Positions 19,822 through 31,500 of a DNA stretch of 64,000 nt are shown here, one piece after another. The position numbers and the translations under genes were made by a program. Numbering within the stretch: the first letter of the stretch is position 1; each line of letters opens with the position of its first letter. The stretch comes from Lagopus muta (lineage: Eukaryota > Chordata > Aves > Galliformes > Phasianidae), in the NCBI RefSeq assembly GCF_023343835.1, contig NC_064433.1:53844871-53908870 (forward strand), read 5' to 3'. A model generated the notes under the pieces. That model was not told the DNA's origin, did not search any database, and worked only from the letters and a program-made list of their open reading frames with translations.

Positions 19822-20833
19822 TACATAAATCTGAAAGTAATGCCTCCTATTTTATGATGTTGGCCTGCAACGTCAGAGGCGGCTGTTGGTATGGCAGGAG
19901 AGGCTGAACCTTCCCACCAATGTCCCATTACATGTTGTTGCCATGTGACAGATGGCAGCAAAAGGGCAGTCTGACAAAGCAGTGTTTGACATGGAAATGT
20001 GTATGAAGCAAAATTCCTCCATGCAGAGAAGTGGCACCCACTGGCATTCATTCACATTTGCTGAACATTTATGGGGACCAAATGGTGTATGTGAGCAAAA
20101 TGAGGTGGTGGTGATGTGTTTCAGCAGTGGGAACAGTGACAGTCACCTCTGCAGATGCAAACTTTTGTGAGCACAAAATGAAGGCTCTTGCTCATCAGTG
20201 GCAAAAAGGCATAGCTAATGGTGATGACTGTGTTGAAAAACAGCCTTTTGTAGCAAAGAATTTGCTGTATCAGTGCTACTGTGCTCTTTGTAGTTGTTGT
20301 AGTTTCCAAAAAAATGCATAGAATCATAAAATCATAGAATCATAGAATCATGGAATGGCCTGGGTTGAAAAAGACCACAGTGATCACCTAGTTTCAACCC
20401 CCCTGCTATGTGCAGGGTCGCCAACCACCAGACCAGGCTGCCCAGAGCCACATCCAGCCTGGCCTTGAATGCCTCCAGGGATGGTGCATCCACAACCTCC
20501 TTGGGCAACCTGTTCCAGTGCGTCACCACCCTGTGTGTGAAAAACTTCCTCCTAATATCTAACCCTAAGTCTCCCCCATCTCAGTTTAAAACCATTCCCC
20601 CTTGTCCTATCACTATCAACTAATGTAAACAGCTGTTCCCCCTTCTGTTCATACGCTCCCTTCAAGCACTGGAAGGCCACAATGAGGTCTCCCCAGAGCC
20701 TTCTCTTCTCCAAGCTAAACAAGCCCAGTTCCCTCAACCTTTTTTAATAGGAGAGGTGCTCCAGCCCTCTGATCATCAAGGATCACTAGGAGCAGTGATC
20801 ATAGGAGGCACTTCTTTCAGAGCGGCCTACATA
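19822..20833 (-). mobile_element. mariner-type element split by a CR1
   Basis: Left terminal repeat TCTGAAAGTAATGCCTCC after TA at 19822; right terminal repeat in reverse (GGAGGCACTTCTTTCAGAGCGGCC) ending near TA at 20832. The transposon body runs to about 20317, is interrupted by a CR1 to about 20790, and resumes for its last 40 bp. The mariner is therefore older than this CR1. Confidence 0.75.
20318..20790 (-). repeat. CR1 LINE inserted in the mariner
   Basis: The CR1 3' terminal repeats (ATAGAATCATAGAATCATGG) are at the left end. The antisense body continues ('ccaggctgcccagagccac', 'cctccagggatgg', 'caacctgttccagtgcgtc'-type text) and is truncated at about 470 bp. It closely resembles the copy at 40204-40632, so both belong to a young subfamily. 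Confidence 0.85.
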
Positions 20834-21100
20834 CAAGCCACTTTGCACAAGTTCCCCTTTTATTGTTGCTGGCTGGACAATTCCTAGTTTGGGAAGTATA
20901 TTCTGGCAAGAGGTTAGTATTTATGATTACTGTTGTGTTTTATTTGAGATTGGAAATAGATGTATTTATAAATTTCACCTGATGGTGTTTTGACACCATT
21001 TTGTAAATTATTTTAAGATGTGTTAAAGATGTTACTTATTACTGATGTAGGTGACTGGGTTGTAGGTGACTGAATGTATTAAAACACAATGCATTTCAAT

Positions 21101-21146
21101 TTCTCTCTCTCTCTCTCTCTCTTTTTTTTTTTTTTTTTTTTTACAG
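21101..21146 (+). repeat. (CT)n-(T)n microsatellite forming a splice acceptor tract
   Basis: About ten CT units followed by about 22 T residues run straight into ttacag, the acceptor of the first GLT8D2 coding exon. A length-variable simple repeat therefore serves as the polypyrimidine tract. Confidence 0.8.
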
Positions 21147-21175
21147 CAGACCACAGTTCTTATCCAACAGAACAC

Positions 21176-24100
21176 ATGGCTCTTTTAAAGAAAAGTAAGA
21201 GAGATTAAAAGCATTTTAAAAATACATATTTTTAAAAGAGGGCAGTGATATCAAGTGCAGTTTCTCAAAACTGCTATAACAGCTGCATGCAAACTCTAAT
21301 TTTGATAAATTATACTTAAGCTTTATTATCAAAATAGGATTTTTCTTGTAAACTACATCAGATAAGTGTGTTCATAAATTCCACTAACCAGAGATCACTC
21401 AGCACTTTTCTGTGTGATACTTATGAACTGGGCTTTCCCTCTGAGGGCACAGGTAATGAGCAGCTCCATGTGGGTGTGCACAGAGCACCCAAAATGGCTT
21501 TTTAACAGAGCTATGTGCAGCTATGCTCTTCATACTCGCTGTTGAAATGCAGCCCTGAGAAATTTGAGTTCTCATCAGCTGTCAAGATCAATGACTGAAA
21601 ATTGACCCAAAATTTCATTGAAGCCAGTGGGTGTTTTCTCAGCTGACATCAGTCAGTGCAGTTGGTGATGTGTGAACCAATTTCAACTTACTTGTATGCT
21701 CAGTTCTGGTCAATGACCCTTTTGACTCAAAGAGACTAAAACTTTGTTTCCTTTGTTCTTTTGTACACCTTAAATATTTACCATCCCCTTTATGATGGTA
21801 CAGAAGTGGTGAAGAAGATCTAAAGAACTCCATTGAGTATTTCTTCCCCATTATACCACTGAGCTGTTGTGTACTCACAGTTGGCTTATGCTGGATGAAT
21901 TAATGTAGTACAACACAAACTGATAGGAACTGTGAAGTCGTAATATACAGCAAGGCACTTGCTTTAGCATGGTTGGATTTGGTTTTACTAATTAAAGTGT
22001 CAACATTTTTATGTGTTTTCAAATATTTTGCAATAAACCCTACCTGGTTTCAGTGGTGTGCTGGGTTTATTTTTCTAGTACTGTTAGAATTTTGCTTGGG
22101 TATACCTTCAAGATTTGCATTCAGTTATTTTTTCTTGTGTCTGAAGGAAGTGTGAGTGAAGGAAAATGTAGGTACAAATAATTCGTTCTTGAAGTCCCAT
22201 GGTGTAGCCAGTGAAAGAAAGTTCCAGGCTTCTAGCATTCAGAAACATGAATTTAATAGGTTTTATAACCCATGTGTATTGGGAGCACAGTGATTTATTG
22301 AGCAACCAAACAACGAAAATCAGATGGTTGGAAATAAATGGAAAGAGATAGAAATGCATTATGCTATTAACACGGCACTTGTAGTTTGATCAAATAGCAA
22401 GAGAAAGGAGATTTTGGCAAACACAGCAAATACACATTATGCTATGTAATGGTTGCAAATTGTCTTTTTTTCTAAAAAGGTACAATTAGTACTCTAGCTA
22501 TTAGAGTGATCATTAACAAATTCTCTATTTTGTTTCAGTTAACCAGATCTTACTGTTACTTCTTATATTAACCGTGTGTGCAATCCTGTACAACAAAGTT
22601 CACAAAGCACCATCTGCCTTAAGGAATGAAGCAGGTAAATGACTTATGTTTCTGATTTATACTTCTTTCCTCTTCATTTGAGCAGTTGGGCTTTTGTTTG
22701 TTTGTTTGTTTTCCCCTAATTAAACCAGTTTGCCTTGCAGTAGATGAGCCATTTAAGCTGTTGCATGTGGTCTGAGATGCAGAAGTTTTTTGGTTCTGAA
22801 TTCCTCAAAGAAACTAGCAGGAGAGTGACTAAAAATTGTCATCCTGCTTCAAGTTTTTATACAGATGTCACTGATGAAGTTGTAAACTGGTGTATATCTT
22901 CGTTTACACTGAACACTATTTTTCCCCATTTTATTGTTAGCAACTTCCTTGTGGTGCAGAACTTTTCACTATTCCTTTCTAGCTTCCCAAAGAAGTGAAG
23001 CTCATGCATTTGCACCAGCTCTTCCACTTACCTCCTTCCTTTGATAATTTTGGAATCCATCATTCAATTTGTTCTAAATATAACTGAGAAGTCTCAAAGG
23101 TATTCAGACTTCACGTTTCATGTGAATAAGCAGTTACATGGAGGACAGCCTGTTGGGCAGAAAGTACAGAGAACTCTGCATTCTGTTTGGAGACATCCAA
23201 CAGTCCTGTCCACCCACATGTGGTTCTGGATTAGTGACAGCTCATGCTGTGTGTCTTGGCGAATGTGGATGTATATAAAATCTGGTAAGGAAATGGGGTG
23301 ATTGTGACATGATTCCGCTGTTTGTAGAACTTTGTGCTCACTCATATCATCCAGATAGGATACAAAAGTTTCTCAATTTTCTGATATAAAATATGGTTTG
23401 TTTCTTGTAGGTGAGTTGGAGAGTCCTAAGGAAACGGAGGAAGAAATCCCAGTTGTAATCTGTGCTGCTGCAGGCAGAATGGGTGCAACTGTAGCAGCAA
23501 TCAGTAGCATCTACAGCAACACAGAGGCTAATGTTTTGTTCTACATAGTTGGACTGAAGAACACCATCCCACATATTCGGTATAAACCAGCCTTATTTTA
23601 TTTCATGCTGTAATTAGGAGCAGATTGTTGTTTTCCTTAGCATGGGCATAACGTTTAGAGGACTTTTCAGGAAATTCCTTCTTCCTTTTGCTTAAGTAGT
23701 GCTATTGGTTTCAGTCCCCAGGATTCCCTACATTTAGGAATAAGGATCATTTTGCCCCACTCGAGGCACTGACTAGTTTAAAGGGGTATGAAATAACCAG
23801 ATCAAGTCCATAGCTGTGCCTTTCTGCCTTTTGTATCTGCAGAAGAATATATAATAAGGTAAGTGACAAGCTTACTTGTTGCAAGCCCTCTTTGTGGCAC
23901 TGAGCTCACCTTGTGTGGAGTCATATCTTCAGCTTCAGAGTAGCAAAGCCTGCTGCCTAAAGCTAATTTCAGGTAAGACGTAGTGTTAAAGTTTTGAGAT
24001 AGAGGCCCAAAGAAGCTAGTAATGAAAGTTTGGATGTTAAATTCAAATGTTCCCTACAAATGGAGGTGCAGTGTAAATCAAAATTAAAGCTGATTGTTTC

Positions 24101-27100
24101 AGAAGTTCTTGCCTCTGGCTGCTTCTGTAGCTTGTGTACAAAATGTGTCAAAGTGAAAAGATGTGATGAGTTTTCCCAATCCAATTCATCAATAATCTAG
24201 AAAATAGAATGGGGAATGTTCTCTCTGTATCTGCAGTTGGCACGAAGCTGGAAGAGACATTGAGCAACATGATGAGCTGAAAACAAAGTGTTGATGAGTT
24301 GGAAAAATGAGCTGTAAAATGTGATGAAGTTCAGTAGAGGTGGAAATAACTGACTGTGTCAGCTCAGGTTGAAGCAGAAGTTTTATAGAATCACGAAATC
24401 ATGAAGGTTGGAAAAGACCTTGAAGATGACCCAGTCCAACCATCAGCCCATCCCCACCATGCCCGCTGCCCACATCCCTCAGTGCCACATCCACACAGCT
24501 CTGGAACACCTCCAGGGATGGTGACTGCACCCCCTCCCTGGGCAGCCCGTGCCACTGCACAGCGCTGTTCTTTCTGAGAATCAATGTTTCCTAATATCCA
24601 GCCTGAATGGAATCATAGATTCTATTTGATAACACTTGCCAGAGAGTATAGGAACTCCAGCTGCATAGTAACATGAGAGTAATTTAAGATAGGTCAGAAA
24701 GAAACTTTACTATAAGCTAGTGAGAGAGCAAGGGCACAGAGGGATAGATGCTGTCTCAATGTTCTTTTATTAAGTACTTGCTGTTCCTATATTCTTTGAT
24801 ACACTCATATTGAAAACTACAGAGCTGTGACTGATAATGGACCGCACTATTGTGTGTGGACATGCGTACACACACACATACACTTCATAGTGAGATATGC
24901 TTGTGGATGTATATGGCCTCTGGAAATGTGAGGACATTTTTTGATGATAAGAAATACGACAAAATATTGGACAAAAACAGTTTTTTCCTCTGCTAAATTG
25001 TGAATAGATATGATGATCATCTTGAAGAACATAAAGTGGGGCAAAAGGGAAAAAAGCAACCTATTCTTTAATAGGTTTTATTCTTAATTCTTAATTATCT
25101 GCACAGCACATAGGATAAGAAAAAAATGGTTTATAATAAGAAAGACTAAGAAAGTGACATTTAATGCTAGTGGTGAAGAAAGATGTGTTGCTGCAGACAC
25201 AAGTGGTTCTGTCTTGGGGTCAGATAGACCAAGTGAGCTTCCAAGGCCTCTTATTCTCTTATGAGTCTGAGAAAATATTTGCTAGAAGCTGAATATTTAT
25301 TTTAACACTTTTATTTTTAATCATAGAAAATGGATTGAAAATTCTAAACTAAAAGAAATAAAATTTAAGACTGTGGAATTCAACCCCATGGTACTGAAAG
25401 GAAAAATCAGACAAGATGCATCGCGTCCTGAGCTACTGCAGCCTGTGAGTAGACAAACACCACATCACACATTTTCAGGATTTTAATGCTCATTGCAGGT
25501 TTTAAGATCTCCCAGTTTCCTGTTCTGTTACACGGGATGGGTATAACTCAAAGAAGCCCCTTCAAGTCCAATGCTAAGCTTTCACTCAAGAAGGAGATGT
25601 GCACTGTAACAAGCTCCTTGCAACTCTTCTGTCATGCTGGGACGTCATCTATTCTGTGGCACAAACTCAGTGATTTGCATGTGTTGTTTAGAAGAGGAAA
25701 GGTGTCACAGTGTTCTTTGTGCCTCCATGATATCTAGCGGGCTGCAATCTGCTCATGTCTGGGATTAACTCAGAGACTAGAAACTGAAATACTGCTGGCT
25801 GACAAGGGGCAAATCAGATGTAACAAATTATTAGTAAAGGAGTTAGAAACAAAACAGAGAAGAACATTATGCCAAAATGTAAATACGTAGTTTTCCCACC
25901 ACCCTAAATACTCTGTGCAGATTAAACCCTCTTATCTCAAAAGGACATAGAACCACTGGAAAAGTTTTAGGACTGTTCAGAGTTTTCTTTTGCCCTTCTC
26001 TGAGCCTGTGGCATTTCTAATGCATGGAAAGAATTTCATGCAATATTTGTGAGAGTGATTTAGTATTCTTTAGCCTGGAAATGGCCTTTTGGCATGAAAA
26101 CAGTAGAGATCCACAGAACTGATTGGCATGGAGGTCAGAATAGGGGATGATAACTTACTGTCTCTTCTCATATAAGAACTAACAGCTATTCAAACACTTT
26201 AGTAAGAGGAACAGCCAGATCAAAGAAGAAATGTTGCATGCTTTTCAAGCAGTGAGTACTAAACCTCTAGAACTTGTTGCTAAAATATCTTGTGAACATA
26301 ATAAATTCACAGGGATTCAGTGGAGGCTGAAGTGGACTACATCTGGTTCAGGAAATTTCTTGAGCTAAAAAAACATGGAAGCTGTGGAACAGCTTTTCTG
26401 TATACTTGCTGTATTCTTACATTTGTCTGATCATCTCTGCTTAAGACCACTCTGACAAGTGGAATGACCTGAATCAATATGGTTGATGGTGATGCCTTTT
26501 CCCTCTTTGTATTCATTATTTCAATTGTAGAAAATGCTATCCCTCATCTGTGCTATTAGTCAAATCATTTCTGTAGAGTGGAAAGATGGCTATGTTAACT
26601 GTGAAGCTAACACATTCCAGGTCCAGGGAAGTTATCATCCCTCTTTACTCAGCACTGGTGAGATTGCATTTGGGATACTGTCGTCCTGTTCATAGCTTCC
26701 CAGTACCAGAAATTTATGGATTTATTGAAGTGAGTTCAATAGAGGGCCACAAAGGTGATAAGGGACTGGAACATCTATACGTGAAGAGAGGCAAATAGAG
26801 CTGGGACCATTTGGCCTGCAGAAGAGAATGCTCCAAAGGATCTGATCAATGTGTTTATTAAATACCTGATGGGATGCATGAAGACAAGAGAGCCAGACTG
26901 ATCTCAGTAGTGCCTGCTGGTAGGGGAAAAGGCAATGGGCAGAAGTTAAAACTGTAACATTAAATCTCAATGCAAGGTAAATCATTTTTAGGTAGTCAAA
27001 CATACAGAGCAGGGCGTGATGTTTCCATCCGTGCAGATATTCAGAACCCAAGTGAACACAATCCCATGCAGTTTGCCCTGGTACTGGTACCAAGACACTG

Positions 27101-28565
27101 GTAAAGCTACATGAAAGAAGCATATGATAGTTGGCTAGTGCTCAATGATGAGAGAAATCAAAACAGAATATTAATTGAGACAGTGTCATCTGAAATCCAG
27201 GAAGAAAATTCTCTAGTCCCAGTGTGGTGTTATAAAGAGGCATTCCTTTATTCCTCACAATACTTACTGGGCATCTTGACAAGTCAAGCACGTGCTCTCA
27301 GAGTTAAAGTTCTACATTTAAACAGTTACAACATACATATGCAATACATTTGCATATTCATTCTTTTCCAAGAACTCATCAATATATGCTATTGTCCTTC
27401 TGTGTGTGCCTGGCAGGAGCCTCTGGTGGTCTTAGACCACCTACTTCCTCCTCATTTTTCCGCCATCATCTTCATCACAATGACTTTTGACTGACCATTG
27501 GCTGTTTTTCCACAGTTTGGCGGATTTCCATTGCTTGTAATGCCATAATGAGCAACTTTCTATCTTGGGGTGCTATAAGCTAAAACAATATATGTGAAAT
27601 CCAAGAAAAAAAGCCCTTGCACCCAATGGTTGCAAAGATAAAAGAAGTCTGTGGTGACTTCAGTGCTTCTGTGAAGCAGGATCATTCAGAAAAAGAAGGC
27701 TGCTCATACACCAAGCAAAGCTAAACTGGAAAGTTTTAGAACTAACATAGCATTTATTGATTCCTTTTGCTAAACTAATATATTGGTTCTCAAACTAATA
27801 TATTGATCCCTATTGCTAAACCAACCTATATTAATGGAAGCTTGAGACTAATGCATTAAACTTCTTTGTCATTTAGGATTTACTCTTCTTTTCCTGTTTA
27901 ATAGCTGAACTTCGTTCGATTTTACCTTCCTTTGCTTATCCAGAAACACGAGAAAGTCATATATTTGGATGATGATGTCATTGTTCAAGGTAAGCTGTCT
28001 CCAAAAAGCAATTTCTGGCAGAATTAGCATAAAACTTATTGCAGCTTTCATGGTCTAGAAGGAAGCTGCTAGGAATGTTGTGCTTGTGAAAAATACAAAT
28101 AATCTCTTTATTTATTTAGAGGAAATTTTGAAGTGTGTCTCTACATGTCTGCTGAATAGTTGATTGTGATCCAAATTACATGCACTGATTTCATTTAAAT
28201 TAGATTTGGTCAATTGCTGAAAGATATCTTGGTTTTCACTTGGGTGCTACAATATTTAGTTGTGTTTGTGTCTTGTGTTTCCTTCTAGCATTCAAATTCC
28301 CACAAATGTTGGCAGTGTCTTACCCAGAACTGCTATTTGTTCTTCAGAGTAGGAGGAATTTTCTCAGCTAGGTGGGCTAAAACCCCAAATACTAAAAATG
28401 TGACTCCGAACATCTTCAGTTCAAAATCCACAGCATTTTTCAAATTGTGATCAAAGATGTTGGAGTTCTTAGACAAATAAGAACAGTCAGAAAATACAAA
28501 CATCCTGAAAAACATATACATATAAATTTTTTTTCATACAAACAAATCAAATTAGAGGAACAGTT

Positions 28566-28598
<33 letters not shown>

Positions 28599-31500
28599 GA
28601 GAATTTCTGACCTGCATCCCTCTTTCCTGCACCCAACACTTGACATTCACCAGGAAGAAGGCTACTGTCAGCCTGAATTAACTTCCTGGTAGGATTCAAG
28701 GCAGTACTCCCACAGACAGCAAGGAGGTGGCCCACGGCAGAGGGGAGGTAGGGCTTTTCTCTTCCATTAGGGTATACCAGATTGTGTCAGCTGATACTGC
28801 TTCTGGAAACACAGATAAGGTGCAGTTTTTCATTACAGCTTACCGTAGGCTGCTGCCTACTGAAGTGGTCTCTCCTATCCTCAGGCAGATCCTGTTACTT
28901 CTCTTCTTTCACATCTACAGCTGTGAAACGAGCTGACTCAGCTGCTTGACCTGGCAGAAGACGAGCTACGTTAAAAAACAAAAACAGAAACCAAGCAATC
29001 AAAAATGTAACAACAACAACAAAACACAAAACCCTTTTTTCTCCTTGTTTCTTCAGTCAGCTTAGCTTGCTCATCCTTGGGCAGTGTAATCATAGGGCTC
29101 AGAAGAGAAGAATAAGGTTGGGCATGTGGGAGGAGAAGCAGAGGGTGGGAGTCTGTTTTGGCAGCTGCTTATCTGTAATATGAGAGCTCCCTGTTTGATG
29201 TGTCTGGAATGGGAGGGAATAGGAACTCTGACAGGGTAAGGAGTGAATGAGGATTTCAGAGTTTAACTTGGGGTTTGTTTATTGGTCAGCTGCTTTCTGT
29301 GGAGCAGTAAGAATGAAACATGCTGAACTTTTGGTGCAAAATCCAGAGAGGCTGTGGAGTTTCTTCTGAAAATGTTCACACACCATGCAGATACCTTCCT
29401 CTGGAATGTACTATAGGGAGCTTGCTTTAGCAGGGGTTGGACTAGATGATTTCCAGAGGACCCAACACATACAACTCTGTGATTCTGTGTAGTGTTTGTG
29501 TATTTATTTTTAATTACAGAGAAGTGTAAGCCCTGCTACTGTGGTGGAGGGGGTGGCCTCTTGCAGGGCGGGTGTAGGTCCTGGTCACTGTTAGTGCCCC
29601 TTTTATGGGGCTGCCAGGCACTCTCAGGTGGGTGGCCAGGAGTGGAAGGGCTGGGTACCTGGGCAGTGGGACCTCAGGCTGCAGCCCTGGCCCTGGCAGC
29701 TGCCCACGTCCCAGCGCTCACCCCATTGCCACCGTGGGGGATGTGACCCCACTCAGCTCACCTCCGCCACTGCCTACCCATGGATTTGGGAAGGGCTGCC
29801 ACCCGGATCAGGCCTCATTCCAGCTGGCCTTGAACACCTCCAGGGATGGGGCATCCACAGCTTCTTTATGCAGACGTCATGTGTTAGGCTATTTCCCTCT
29901 GTCAGGAAGGAGTTGGGTGGGTTGGGAAGCCTCCAGTGTAACATGCACCTTTCAGCTGGCCAGTGCTCATTGATCAGCACTGGGAATGCAGGTATCTTCC
30001 TAAAAGGTGTAAACACAGTAATATCAGGAAAACAAAAACAAACAAAAAACTGAAAAGGCACTTCTGAGGGAAAGAACTAATAGAATGCATAATTCTGTAA
30101 CCATGCTTCTTAACAACGTAATCAGCTTCTGCTTTAGTTGTTTTTGGATGTTCAGACCAGATTACTATAATCAGTATTCAGTACATCCACATGTGAAGTT
30201 AGACATCCAGATACAGGACTCAAATTTGAAATTTTTCCCATATTGCAAAATTCAGCCCTGACTGATACCTAGAATATCTGCTGAAACTGTCAAGCTTTTA
30301 ACTAGCATATATGAGAAGTTATCCTATCATCTGTGTAGCTGTGTGATACATTTGTTCTTATGCTTCTGAACTTTGAACAGGTGACATTCAGGAACTCTAT
30401 GATACAAAGCTGGCTCCTGGCCATGCTGCGGCTTTTTCAGATGATTGTGATCTCCCTTCCACGCATGAGATGGTTAGAAGTGTTGGGATGCAGGTAAGAT
30501 GCTGTTCTGTAAATTCTAATCGTGAATATATTGACTCATAAATGTTATATGGATCTACATCTTCCCCGAAGTATATATGTAGTGACAGGATGTGGGAAAA
30601 ATGGCTTGAAACTGCAAGAGGGCAGATCTAGTCTAGATAACAGGAATAAATTCTTTCCTTTTACCATGAGGCTGGTGAGACACTGGCACGGGCTGCCCAG
30701 CGAGGTTGTGGATGCCCCCAGCCTTGAGGCATTCAAGGCCAGCCCGCATGGGGCCTGGAGCAGCCTGGTCCAGAGGGAGGCGGCCCTGCCTATAGCTGGG
30801 GGTTTGACCTACATCATCTTAAAGGTCCCTTCCAACCCAAACTATTCTATGATTCCATGAAAGTTTTCTTCTAATTTTTTAAAATGATTTTTTACTAGTT
30901 TTACAGTTAATCAAGAACTACAGTTCTGTACAGAAAGACCAAAATGTGGTGAGGAGAGAGCTTTATAGAACTTCCATGGTACAAAACTGTGGAAGAAGTA
31001 ATTCAGTAGCTGGGAGCACTGTGCCTTTCAACCCCATGTCATATGGAAATTGAGATAGGTAATCATCATCTAGAAACTCAGCTTTGGGAGTGTATATTTA
31101 GTAACATAGAGCTACACTTACTCTTATATTCATTGAGATTCACAGGGAATAAATGTATTTCTTTTTTTTTTAAACTTCCTAGAACACATACATGGGATTT
31201 CTGGACTATAGAAAGCAAGCAATTAGAGACCTTGGCATCAGCCCCAGCACCTGCTCCTTTAATCCTGGCGTAATTGTTGCTAACATGACTGAATGGAAAA
31301 ATCAGCGGCTCACAAAGCAGTTGGAAAAGTGGATGCAAAGAAATGTAGAGTATGTATAGAAATCTAACTTTGCACTTAACTGTAAACTGAACATTAAAGT
31401 ATCATCTTCTGTTTGTAAGCTCTTTGAAGATTGTAACTCTATCAACAGTCTTTTCATTGCTTCATGAAATCCCAAAGTAAATTTCCACATGCTTAAACCT

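Noticed and set aside
27111-27494. 127-codon plus-strand open frame in a GLT8D2 intron
   Set aside because: Biased A/T-rich composition, no conserved words.
29605-30053. Two plus-strand open frames over 120 codons
   Set aside because: They lie antisense on the RING relic and a CR1 fragment.
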